Below are positions 10,918 to 22,952 of a DNA stretch of 64,000 bases, piece after piece; the stretch's first letter is position 1, and every line of letters starts with the position of its first letter. The translations under genes and the position numbers were made by a program. A model generated the notes under the pieces. It ran no database searches and was not told the origin of the DNA. It worked only from the letters and a program-made list of their open reading frames with translations. The DNA is from Rhizopus arrhizus (Eukaryota > Mucoromycota > Mucoromycetes > Mucorales > Rhizopodaceae): contig JAKZZE010000020.1 in NCBI GenBank assembly GCA_024220505.1, positions 434,001 to 498,000 on the forward strand, written 5' to 3'.

Positions 10918-11486
10918 TTAATAATTTGTGAGAATGATGGTAAGTACAGCCACCAAAGCGGATAAAGTGACTGTGGATGCGATAAAGATGATACTTTTAC
11001 TAGCAGGAAAATAACCTTTTGTCATGGCTGATTGTGAATGAAAATAACGACTACATGCAAATATCATATAAAGCATACCGATCACAATAAAGAGCATTCC
11101 CAATGGCTGACCTGCTTTACTCTCTTTGTCAAGGCGAAATAATTGTGTAACAGCTAAAGAGAAATGAGCAATTTACCACGAATATCACGACATATCTACA
11201 CTTTACCAATGCCAACTGAAATAGTAGACAGACTGGTCCTGACCCAAGCTAGAAAAGTACGTTCGTTTGCTTTAAAAAAAAAATAAAGATCAAGAGAATA
11301 AAGGAGAGGATGATTGGTCTAGTTACCTAAATGATCTCTTGCTGTTGCCAATGTATTTTCTAAATATAAAGAAGTTGAAAAGAAATCAACCATTTTTTCT
11401 ATACAACTATCTTGTGCTGAATCATTTGTTTCTATTGTCGTTGAATAATTTCTATGTGATTTTGACAAAAGTGGTTGCTGACTCAT
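10918..11486 (-). CDS. DUF202 small membrane protein
   Basis: Exons 11327-11486, 11207-11269 and 10918-11153 give 152 aa. After a polar N-terminus of about 50 residues comes the family signature ARDHLANERTFLAWVRTSLS, spread over the first splice junction. It is followed by three hydrophobic segments (ISVGIAV, GMLFIVIGMLYMIFACSRYF, IIFIASTVTLSALVAVLTII). DUF202 occurs in bacterial YidH-like proteins and in the Vtc1 subunit of the fungal polyphosphate polymerase. This protein lacks clear Vtc1 features, so I leave its function open. The start is the ATG just inside a 28-nt A-run that precedes the gene. Confidence 0.8.
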
Positions 11487-12507
11487 GCTTTTTAAAAGAG
11501 AAAGAAAGAAAAAAAAAAAAAAAAAAAAAAAAAAAGACAATGAGCTTAATGCATCAAGAATTATTTTAGTGGTGTGTGTGTGTGGTTTAAGCTGACTTCA
11601 GTTTCATTTCAGCCAATCACATGCTTTTCCTTATATTGGTTCTATCCATCCACACACACACAAGAGCGCTTTTACTTGAAGCTTTGGTTGTATTTGAAAT
11701 CTAGCAAACGAAATATATTGTAAATCATGTACTCTCCTTTTTCTTTGATCAAAGGCATCTCACGTGTGTTCAACACCTGTCAGTGGCTTTTTTAATGTAA
11801 CCCAGTCCGTGTACCTTTTCACAAGGGGTACCACAGGACTTGTTTGATAAATTCAAGTGTTTTTTGAACTATTTTCCTTTGGAAGCCGCTACTTTTTATA
11901 AATTCATACAAGAGTGTCTTGTTGATCAGTGGGATAGAACATGTTGATTTTAGATAAGCTTGTGTTGAATTACAATGAGTATTGCTAGTCAAGAACAATA
12001 AGGAAATGAATAAAAAAAAAAAGCAGATGATATTTTATGGTCATGATTCATTTCTTAAAGTGACACTGCAAAAGAAATCAAGACGATTGACATTCTAAGA
12101 GTAGATGACAGAATATATAAAAGATATGGAATACAAAATCAAGTGTCTATTTATAAATGTAGCATGACAAAATACGTATATATTTTTATTGCAGTAGTGT
12201 GATCATAATGCAGCTTAAAAATATTAAATTGTTCTCAAGCACCATCTAACCACAACAATAGCCAATATCATTCAATGTCTTTGGTAAGAGCCCAAATTCT
12301 ATTTTCAATCACTGGACTTTCACCTTCATTCATACTCCGATGTCCGAGTTGGCTCTTTTTTTTTTTTTTGTGAATTAAAATCAACAAGGCCAAGGAGGAA
12401 TAATAGATTCTTTCTTCATTAATTTTATTAAAGTGAGTAACCCCAACATTTTGTTATTTTAATGGATGAATAAAGAGAAAATACTGATGGATGGATTATA
12501 ATATAGT
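11487..12507. other. Divergent intergenic region between the DUF202 and RPS2 genes
   Basis: No gene seen. It holds A/T runs, a GT-rich stretch near 11,570-11,585 and a CA repeat near 11,650-11,662, and must contain the promoters of both flanking genes. I found no motif firm enough to call. Confidence 0.5.
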
Positions 12508-13331
12508 ATGGCTGATTCTGCAACGGCCGGTGCTTCTCGTGGTAGGATTTCTTTTATTTTTTTTTTATGAATGATAGATGCTGATTCTTTATAGGACGTG
12601 GTGGTTTTGGACGTGGACGTGGACGTGGTGGTCGTGCTGGCCGCGGACGTCGTGGTGAAGAAAAGAACGAATGGGTTCCTGTCACCAAACTCGGTCGTCT
12701 CGTCAAGGCTAACAAGATCAAGTCAATTGAAGAAATCTACCTTTTCTCTCTTCCCATCAAGGAATACCAAATTGTCGATTACTTCCTTCCCAAGCTCACT
12801 GATCAAGTCATGAAGATCATGCCTGTCCAGAAGCAAACTACTGCTGGTCAACGTACCCGTTTCAAGGCCTTTGTTGTCATTGGTGATGAAAACGGTCACG
12901 TTGGTTTGGGTGTCAAGTGTGCCAAGGAAGTCGCTACTGCCATTCGTGGTGGTATCATCCTTGCCAAGCTTGCCATCATTCCCGTTCGTCGTGGTTATTG
13001 GGGCTCTAACCTTGGTGAACCTCACACTGTACCTTGCAAGGTCTCTGGTCGCTGTGGTTCCGTCATGTCTCGTTTGGTCCCTGCCCCCAGAGGTACTGGT
13101 ATCGTCGCCTCTCCTACCGCCAAGCGTGTCCTTCAATTGGCTGGTATTTCCGACTGTTATACCTCCTCTCGTGGTTCTACCCGTACCCTCGGTAACTTTA
13201 TCAAGGCTACCTTTGCTGCCATTGGTAACACTTATGGTTTCTTGACTCCTGATCTTTGGGAAGAATCTGAATTTGTCAAGGGTCCTTACCAAGAATTCTC
13301 TGATTTCCTTGCTCAAAAGCAAAGAAAGTAA
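12508..13331 (+). CDS. RPS2: 40S ribosomal protein S2 (uS5)
   Basis: Two exons, 12508-12541 and 12595-13331, encode 256 aa. The N-terminal Gly-Arg repeat ([20 protein letters not shown]) is the region methylated by Rmt3/PRMT3-type enzymes in other fungi. The double-stranded-RNA-binding S5 domain follows ([20 protein letters not shown], then [20 protein letters not shown]), then the C-terminal S5 fold ([15 protein letters not shown]). Third positions are strongly C-rich compared with the neighbours, the codon bias of a highly expressed gene. The 5'-proximal intron after 11 codons is typical of fungal ribosomal protein genes. Confidence 0.97.
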
Positions 13332-13429
13332 GCTTTTTTTTTTCGGAAATAAAAGAGAGAATGGATTGCTTTTTTTTAAAAAAAAATTGATTGGGTTTGT
13401 TTTTATTTGTGGGAAGAGGAAGGAGGAAT

Positions 13430-15474
13430 TTAATAAGGAATACCATTTGTTAATTTTTGGAAATAATCATACAAAACAGTACGTTGATTAGCAAATGAAT
13501 CCTTGATGCGCATCAACATGAAATCAGCAGCAGCTCGATCTGTTTTGTCAGTTTGGAATCGAGTACGCATCCGTTTGATTGTTTCTCCTTTGAAGCAAGG
13601 CAATCCGGATTGAAGCATGAGTGAAACGAGTTGCATGATCAATTCTGCGTAAGGACGTGATGCCAAGTAGGCCTTGATGACCAGTTCAGAAAACTGTCTA
13701 AAGGCTTGTTCTTCTGAGCCTCCACCCATCACTTGAATCATCTCAGCCGTCAGTTTGAACGGTGAACTTTCGAATGTGATACCACCGGGTGCAATATCAA
13801 AAATGAAACCAAAGTCTATAGAAATAGGTCAGGAATAATTCAATGCGTTCATTTCTTTCTTTACCGATATGAATGATATGACCATCATCATCCAACATGA
13901 TGTTACCATTATGACGATCCTTGAATTGCAATAAATAAGAAATGACAGAATAAGCAGCCACACTCTGTACAAAGTTAATACGGGCTTGTTGAAAGGCAAT
14001 CGAGTCTGGTCCACCATATTTGGCCACAAAATAGTCATAGAGACTATTGACCTTTTCACGACCCAGTTGATCACGAGAGATCGAGCGAGGGATCACGTCA
14101 ATCACACCACGACCGGGAGCAGTGGCCACCACCCGATAAGGATAGACATAGAGATCGAGACCGACACTGGTAAAGATATTCTTAAAGACTGCAATCAACT
14201 GAAGTGCCAAGACGTCCTGTCGACAGTCATCACCGACTTTGAAGATCGCAGCTTGCCAGATTTGTATCGTCTGCTTCTTGTGTGTCTCTTCATCTTGTTT
14301 GAAAAGTGCCAGTTCGTCATGCTCTTCCTTTTCCTTTTCGATCAAAAAGGAAGCCATGAAAGGTGCCTTGGCATGACTTTGAAGGGGTCGGCCAGATTTA
14401 CGATCGATATCCAAGACGTGGCCATCAGGATTACTGGGAAGATAAACACCAATGTCGACCTTGATCTTTGCAAGCTCTTCATCCAGTCGTTTCTATGGTA
14501 TGTAAGACATCTAAATCAAAAACATCATCGTCACATACCTTTTGCATCGGCTTCTTTTCATTCTGTCCATATTTGATGTACTCTTTAAGATGACCAGAGA
14601 TCGCAGTGACCTCACCAAAGAACTTGAACTCACGTTCATAAAACTCTCTGTCCGTGCCCGTGAAGGAAGAGGCCAGGCTCTCGATGATCCTCTCCAGCAC
14701 TGGTTTCAAGACATCTGGCTTTTGACAGCCCTTGTCGGCATCCACAAAGAAATTGGCTTGCATGTTCCAAATGATTTGATGAGCAAACAGCTGAGAGGAT
14801 CGACCGGCCTCCAAAATGTACTTTTCGACATAGCCCAGACTGTCGTATCTCAAGGCTTGAACGATCTGAGGCACATAGAAAAAGACCGTGTCGACTGGAT
14901 AATATTCAAGTGTACGCATGGCGTATTGCAAGATCAACGGATGGTTCCCGTAGGCAGGCAAGAAATAGCTTGCGGCCGTGATCGCTGGTACCGGTGCCCA
15001 ATATTGAAGGTAGCGAAGGTCGAGTTTGGCTGTGGGCGATAGGCGATCGCCGAGGAGTAGGATGAGTGCCTCGGGTACGTCGACGACATCCAGTGTGTTG
15101 TTGGCAATCAGTCGATGGAGCTCACGTTTGACGGCCGGTTGAACAAAGCGAGAGTCCATTTGGACAGCCAGTTTGGGTGATATGCTCCATGCGACACGAA
15201 TTATTTCTTTCCATGCATCCTTTTATACTCATTAATCATACGCTGCTCGACCACATTATTACAACTTACATCGGAAGCCATTGATTTTTCAGTGTTGCCA
15301 ATGAAATTGGAAGGGTTACCAGAACCAGTTGTGTTCAGAGGGTTTGACCAGACAGATAACTTTGTTAATTCACTTTCGATAAACAACAGTAACAATTTGT
15401 GAATATTTTTGTGTTGCTTGATCACATCATCCTTTGTTTTATCTTTGCCAAAAGGATCAATTTCTTTTTCTTTT

Positions 15475-15522
<48 letters not shown>

Positions 15523-18017
15523 TTTCAAAAACATGTAATGATTTGGTGATGATTTGGACTCACTACTTCCCTTCATAAATGAGCAAGTGATCACATAACC
15601 TAGTGAAGGTGTATCTCCCATAGCAGTATGATAAAACTCTGTCAGCAATTTATATTCCATTAAAGCTAAACTTTTTCTTGCACCATAGTGCCATCTATTA
15701 CATTATGTTTGAGACAGTCAACGATAGAAATAAGTGTCAAAACTTACTGTGGAGATTGATGAAACCAATCAAAAGCAGCACTATACACAAAGGATCTAAA
15801 CTTGTACTCTGCCAAAGCCTCCATACGTGTGCATTGAAGTACCTTAAAACCAAGTTGAAGAAGTAAAAAGCGAGGATATCGAGCAAGTGGATGGGTACTC
15901 ATGAGATGTGCATTTTGAAAAGAAGTTTGAAGTAAGGTGATGAGGAGATTGACGAGATGTTTGCTCTTGTGTCGGATCACATAGAATCGATTACTCAAGA
16001 ATTTGATCCAGATGGTGTGAGGAGTAAACAAGAAAGAAGCAGCACGATGATTGGTATCACGGATGGCTTTGTCAGAAGGAGCATAGGTCATCTTTGAAGC
16101 AAATGGATGTTTGGCGCTAATAAAGAATAAGTAGCCGTCATACCCTAAAGGCTGTACTTACTTGAGCAAAGGAGAAAAGATACCCTTTCGGTGGCATTGG
16201 GACCAAGTCCACATCCCGCTCATTTCAATCATCAGCTTATTTTCAATCTCAGGTCGCTCAACAAGCATCCAGTTCCAAATCGTTGTACCAATCTCGATGG
16301 ATTCAGGTGTAAATAGGTAGATTGGAATACGAACAAGATACCGAATGATATCAGCATTGGCTTTGGGTATAGCAATCACATAGGCTGCTGAGCGATGCAT
16401 GATGGTATGCAGACGATCAACAGGGATCTCTTTTTTGTCATCGATGCTCTTCAAGAGGTCTTGAAGTTCTTCAAGAATAAATGGAATTTGTTCCATCAAT
16501 CCATGGTCACCTTTAGGATTCAGTATGAATATATCACTGCAAGGCTGATGTTTTTTTTTTATATATACCTGATCTTTCACGAAGAGCCATGAGATATTCC
16601 ATACCTCTGATCTCACCCGAATAAAAGTTCTTGTATCTAAATCCATGCAAAAAATTTGATGATTCATCAGGCAATACGGATGGTATACTAGGTGTAAAAT
16701 CTAATCTACAAGTAAGCATACCCGATCTGTTTTTTTTTTTTTCATTATTATTATTACCAACTGCCAATTCATTCTTTGAAGATGATTTGCCCAATTCAAG
16801 GGCTAAAGATCTACCCATGTGAGCAACATCATTATAGCTTCCAGTGGTATACTTGTTAAACTCAGAGAGATAGTCTTGAAGGTGGGCGGATACTTCGCTT
16901 GGGGAACGAGCAAGGGCCAGCTGAACCCACTTACGAGCACTTTTGTAAAGACGAGTGAATATTTCCTTACGATAACTGTATGAATCGCCAAGTTCGATTG
17001 TAACATGAGCACGGTTAGAAGTAAAGTGGAAGACGGGAGAGTACTAAAGAGCTGGGTTGGCTTTACGTTTTCTTTTCACTCATCTTACCTCATCACGGTA
17101 TTCGGCTTCACAACTAAGCCAACTCAGTTGAACCAACTCCAAAAGTAATTGAACAAGGGATCCATCCGTGAATACCTGAGGGAAGGACAGGACGATTCGT
17201 TCTACCGTCTTTATAGCCACCGCATGCACCTTTTCACGTTTGTGACAGCACAGCTTCAAAAGAGCCGCTACCTGATCACGCAAGTTCTCATCTAGGTTTT
17301 GTCCCTGCGCCTTACCCGAAGCATCCTTAATGAAGGCTTGAGATACTCGATCAGCGATCGTTTCAAGACAGTTGCCAAGTGTGCTCGTGTTGACACCATC
17401 ATTCATGAAATAGTGAAGGATGTGAGAGCAATCGCCTTTTCGGCTACGCATCATTTCAACATGATAGACACTCAGAGCAAACACAATCTGAGCAAATGAA
17501 AAGTTCTTGATGTCATAAGCGAGCGTCGGCAAGTAATTGTTCAGCTTCTGTCGCATGGGGCCCAAGCCATGCTCGGCTACGCTGCTATTACACAAGACGG
17601 AATTGTGTTCCAGATCACTCTCAAGATAGTTTGTGTTGCTCTCGAGTACGAGTACTGGTGTCTTTTTGGCAATCTGAAGCATACATGCATGCCACTCGCG
17701 AATCCAGATAGATTCGGTCACAAATCCAAACAGGACACAGTGGAACCAAAAGTTGCGAAAGAGAGCCACCGTCTCGCCGCTGGGAGAAAGGTGTGGATTA
17801 AAATCGTCGTGTTCTAAAAGGGTACTTAAGACGGTCAAGAGAGAGCCAAGTTTAGAAGCAAGTGGGTATTCATGTTCCTTTTTGGATTTTGCCATGGTTC
17901 TTTGAATAGAGTTGCCCATCTCGATAAACAAGACGAGGATGTTTTGTAAATAGAATTGGTAGTATTCTGGCCTTTCATTCAGTCGTTTAGCCAAGTTAAG
18001 TTCAGCTGCTAAAATCT

Positions 18018-18055
<38 letters not shown>

Positions 18056-20380
18056 CAGTTTAGTGCTGAATTCATGTTTGTTTCTTTAGCACTTACAGCA
18101 TTATGGATGATGTTGCTCTCGGCATAAAGGGTTTCATGGCTGATGGTAGCAAGCAAACCAACGATCTCATCAAAGACTTTTTTAGGGCTGACAAGAGCAA
18201 GATCAACCAGTTTCATAGTCAATGAAGCTGTTGCTGATGGTGTCAGCAGCTTACGACGAAGAGAAAGCATAGAGAACGCTTGAGAGATGATCTATGACGA
18301 CCGGTTTAAAACAAAAGGCCTAAACATTTTTCTCTCAGCTTACCTCATCATCCTTTAAATGCACAGCAACGCCAACGATAGCAGACAACACGTTGGCACA
18401 TACTTGCTGCTTTTGCTTTTCGGTCAATTGTTCTAATGCGGGTGCACCAGAGATAACGCTGTCCTTTGGCTTTTGAGTAGTGTCACCGTTGGTATTGCTA
18501 TATCGTGTGATTTCATTTAAAAGTGCATAGACGGTAGAAATGGCGGTTTGTGTTCCATGTGATTCAAACTTTGTCTACGTCAAAGAAATAAGTTACCTGT
18601 GGTTGGACTGACGAATCCTTGGCGTTGCTTTTACCTGTACACATTGGGCTAGACGAATAATAGCATGTCGCTGTACACTCATCCCTCCTTTGTTTTTCTC
18701 TCCGAGATCAAATACGGGCGAAGGGGTTGCGAGGAATCGACAGATGGTGTCGGTCATAGTCTGGTTCAAATGCACAAAACTAGAAAGAAATGATTGAGTC
18801 TTATTTGTATTAACTAAGAAAGTGTTTGTTACTTGATGGCAAGTAATACAGCAGCATCGAGAGAAGCAATGTGAACCCAAGAATCAGGGACTTCTAATGC
18901 ATCAAACAGGCATTCTGTGATTTGTTCCAAAAGTGAATTGTCAACTTCATGTAAATAAACTGAAGACAAAGCAGCGACTTGCTAGTAAGATCGTGAAAGA
19001 TGAGTCACAAGTTCAGTATTTCTCTTTTTTATCCTTACCAAGCTTGTTCCCATGATTTCCTGCATATAAGCATCCGGAGCCCATTTTGTCCCTTCTTGAA
19101 CACTCTTTTCTGCAAATTTTCGAATGTCATCATGGTACCCAAGGCTCATGATAAAGAGCTGCTTGATGTTCTTGACCAAGGATTTGTCTATATCTGAACC
19201 TTGTTCAGTCGTCACATTGAATTTCTTGGATGGATTTTCCATCAACAAAGACCAGATGCTTTCAATATCGCAAGGCAGGTACATTTTAGAGAGTTGCTGA
19301 GAGTTCAAGATGATGGGCACAGCCGTACTGTTATCGGGAGCGGCATGAGTCAGGACGCGAGACAAGACATTACGAAAGGCAATGAGCAAATCGTGAATGA
19401 TCCGGTTCGAGCTCAGCGGTGCACCTTCCTCCATGTACTGAGCTAATACACGTCGACTGTAAGCATTATTTTCGGCATTCTTGAGACAGGTCGTGATCGA
19501 GACACGAACCATGTCCAGGGTGTCATCGTTGAGTAAGGATTGGATGTTTTTGCATAAAGACAAGAGTTGGCTGGGACGATAAAGGAAAGGTGAAAGTTGA
19601 ATTGCTCTAAAAAAGCCAGAGAGTGATGGAAGTATGAAGGTGACAGTAAATTCAACTGTGATTCGAATATGTCTGTTAGCAAAGTCTTTAGAAAGCATCA
19701 TCTCTTTTTCTTACCATTCTCAGGTATGAGCTGGATGATGAATCTGGCATAGGCCCACAAAGTATCAGCAATGTTTTCATATATTTGAGAACATTTATCA
19801 CCTATTTCTAAAAGCCCAGCTACTAAATAATAGGTGATCATATCGGATGGTGGAGGTCCTAATGAAGAAAGTCAAACATGTTCTTTCTTTTCATTGACGG
19901 ATGTTGTGTTTACCATTTAAATTGACAGGTTCCCAATCAAAAGCAGGCAAGTGTCTGACATAAGACATTAAACGAGGGGCTAATTCCAACTTTTTTTCTG
20001 TGCTACATTTGACCGTGTATTTGGTAAGAGCAGCGAGCGCCTGCTGGCGTCTACGTGTCTGTAAGATGCTCAAATTTTAATTGAAAGGTCAGAGTAGCTG
20101 GTTTGTATGTTTACCATTGATCCTAAACCGGGGGCCTCCTTGCGAGTCAATATGTCAGTGCTTGCATTGATTGGAACTTCAGGACATCTCGACAAAAGTT
20201 TCTCTATTTCGTCTGAAGAGGCCTTGGCTCGAGAGTCGGCCAAAACCTCGGCCAAACCAAGTAATATTTTTGAATGTAGATCTAAACGAGATCTATGTAT
20301 GGTTACAAAATTAGTAAAAGAGAATCAAGCTCACAGTTAATGATACAGAAAGGAAAGTTTAGCGCAACTTACTCATTCAT
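13430..20380 (-). CDS. STT4: Phosphatidylinositol 4-kinase III alpha (STT4)
   Basis: A many-exon gene of nearly 7 kb, roughly 1,900-2,000 residues, about the length of yeast Stt4. The C-terminal catalytic domain is clear: [20 protein letters not shown], the catalytic loop [20 protein letters not shown] and, after a phase-1 intron near 13,814-13,863, the metal-binding [12 protein letters not shown]. The large N-terminal part is helical and HEAT-like. The enzyme makes PI4P at the plasma membrane. The start (MNE at 20,378-20,380) is a 5' mini-exon spliced to [20 protein letters not shown]. Exon boundaries in the middle were not all resolved. Two introns contain pure A-runs on the coding strand (15,477-15,519 and 18,018-18,054). 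Confidence 0.93.
15477..15519. repeat. 43-nt poly-T run inside a PI4-kinase intron
   Basis: An uninterrupted T-run on the plus strand, preceded by TTTCTTTTTC units. On the coding strand it sits directly after a GTAAAA splice donor. It is the longest homopolymer in the window and likely to be length-variable. Confidence 0.9.
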
Positions 20381-20891
20381 CTTGAGATTGAAATGAAAGA
20401 AAGCTTCACCCTTAGATTTGTTTAAAGAAAAAAAAAAAGGTTATTTTCCAGGTACAAAAAATTAAATAATGTCTGTCTGTGATACAAAAATTGTAAGGTG
20501 CATCATCTTTTTTATCCGGTTATGGCAATATGAACGTGAATAGGGCCTTTGGGTCATTGAGTATCATATTCAAACATAGAATATTTCCAGATGTAAATTT
20601 TGTGCAATTTAATTATTCGCTTCCACTTTTTGTTTTTTTACATGGTGTTTAATTTTAAAAATAAGGTGCAGTTTGTATCCTATTTCGTGTATCTCCTGTG
20701 TGCCATTGTAATCTAAACAATGTACATAACGCAATGATAATGCTATGGTCAGGCAAAGAAAAGTCGATTATTTTATGAATGTATTCTTATTTTATTGGAT
20801 GTCTTGTAAGTTTGTGCTTTAAATGAGTAAAGTTTGCTTGTAAAGCTTGATTATAAGGTTAAAATTGCCTTATAAGTTGTTGTTATATATA

Positions 20892-21650
20892 GAATTTAAG
20901 CGGATGCTTGTTAAGTAGTGACCACCAGATCTTTTATGTAAGATCAATACGATGTTTCTTGATAAAATAATACAAAAAGTAGTAAAATAAGAGATCAGGA
21001 ACTTTTTATGAGTAATTTAGCCTGCTTTATTGAATTAAGTATAAAAAAATATAAAAGAACTTGACTAATTTTTTCTTCCTTCACTGAATGGTTTGGATAT
21101 ATATAATATTATTATTATTGTTATTTTCATTTATCGACTTTTTTCATTTTTTTGGCATTTCTTATTTTTGCGATTATTACTGTAACGAGAATGATGAAGA
21201 CATCTACAAAATTTTGGACAGTGCAACTGACTTTGAAATCGACTTACTTCAGTAATTTAACTGAAATACACAACAACGACACAAGTAAAAATATCGACAC
21301 AAGTAAAAATATTAACTCAAGTAAAAATATCAACCTTATTTCCTTTTCTTTTTTCTCTTTCATTTTTATATAAATATCTCTATATCTTTTATTTCAATTC
21401 ACTTCAGTTCACTTAAATTCACTTCTATTCAAAAACCTATTTTTACTTTGAATAAATAGTCTCTTAAAAGACAAAATCTATTTTTCTTATTTTATAACAA
21501 ACAAGTCGAATTCCCTTGAAGCAAATTATCTTCATTGTATCCATTTTATATTTTTATTATATTTCTTTACATTTTACTTTACAAATCAAGTTTGATCCAC
21601 TTAACAAGATCTGGTGGTCACTATATACAAGCAAGCCTATAATTCAAATT
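20892..21650. repeat. MITE-like element with degenerate terminal inverted repeats
   Basis: The segment near 20,915-20,938 and its reverse complement near 21,605-21,623 share the perfect core TAGTGACCACCAGATCTT. Similarity continues imperfectly on both sides, outward as GAATT-TA-GC-TGCTTG and inward as TTA-GT-GATCAA, for about 60 bp per arm. The 0.7 kb interior is very AT-rich and has no transposase. This is the layout of a non-autonomous DNA transposon. I could not fix a target-site duplication. Confidence 0.55.
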
Positions 21651-22296
21651 ACTTACCCTTATTGGATCTCAATTGACCTAATACTTTATCTCAACAACTT
21701 ATATCGAACCTATCGAAACCCGAAAACATAACGAACCTTACATTACTATTTTTTTCGACAATGGCTGTTAAAATAACTTAAATTCCCATACTTTCCTTTT
21801 TCTTTTACTTTTTTTACCCTTGATCTCAAAGGGGTTTTTTCTTACCACTAACATCCTAACGGATTGAACTGATCCGGGCGGACAATTGTTTATTTTATTT
21901 TTGCGCTCATTTGGATCGTTAAATAAAGATAAAGTTTAAACAAAATAACTTAAATTATTTTAACAATCCATGTCGGAGTTGGTTTGCGTTTTATCCAAGA
22001 AGCGATCATTCTTTTAAAATAAAAGGGCAAAGAAAAATTTAAAAGTTTTCAAATTATTTTTTAAAAATAACGAACAAAGAGAACGTTTGCAACCAAGTTT
22101 AGCATTGATTTGAAAAAAAAGGAAAAGTCTAGTCAGATACCGTTGTAGTCTATTTTACAGTTACCCATCATACTTTTGGATATGGCTGTGATTTATGTTA
22201 TCATCATTTCAGCGACTTGATCGCACGACATCGCTAACATAGCAAATGCCGCACATTTATTCAAAACGCTATGTATTTCCTATTTAGGAAATTACG

Positions 22297-22342
22297 CCAA
22301 AAACTAATAGTCATTCAAGTCACGTGACCGTGACTATTTTGG
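22297..22342. repeat. Imperfect palindrome
   Basis: Arms CCAAAA...AATAGTCA and TGACTATTTTGG flank a centre containing TCACGTGA, itself a palindrome with a CACGTG core. It could form a hairpin or be a binding site for a bHLH factor. It lies about 610 bp upstream of the presenilin start. Confidence 0.5.
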
Positions 22343-22816
22343 ATAAACAATATGCCGTTACTCTCCTGTGTGAACTATGTGGCCAAAAAGTATATGGTCG
22401 ACATATTGAGGGCTATTTACAAACTTAAACAAAAGTTAATGTGGTATAATTTGTCGACATTTTTATCCAACTGTTTCTCATTATATCATTAAATTAGGAA
22501 TCAATGTAAAATTTGAATAGATTTTATCTACATTACATGAGTTTTCAAAATCAAATAAAAAACATGTGTGTTTTATGATATTTTGAGTAATTATTTTTTC
22601 ATAAACTTTAAAAAGCTGATCGCAAATAACAGTGTGTATTCAGTTGAGCTCACTTTTATTTGTGAATCTTGTATTTCTATTTTGATCGAGCCTTGTGGAA
22701 TTAAAGATGCAGGTCAATCTAAATCACAAGTATAACGTAAAACTAGTGAAGAAAAAGAAAAAAAAAAAGTCGAAACTTTAGAATATATCTCTTCAACAAG
22801 TTTTGTACGAACAACC

Positions 22817-22847
<31 letters not shown>

Positions 22848-22952
22848 GAAAAAAAGGGTATTTACAGTCAGCCACTGCAATTTATTTCATTCTCCAAATT
22901 GGGTAACAGAATAAAATATTTGGGAAAAAAAAAGTGTGTACCTTTTTTTTTT

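Larger units (their letters stand above)
20381..22952. other. 2.6 kb gene-free gap between divergent STT4 and presenilin genes
   Basis: AT-rich, without a convincing open frame. It holds the inverted-repeat element at 20,892-21,650, a palindrome at 22,297-22,342, and a 28-nt T-run at 22,818-22,847 in the presenilin leader. A short direct repeat (CAAGTAAAAATAT) occurs three times near 21,280-21,330. Confidence 0.6.

Noticed and set aside
12723..13322. 199-codon minus-strand frame opposite RPS2
   Set aside because: Threonine/glycine-rich shadow caused by the strong codon bias of RPS2.
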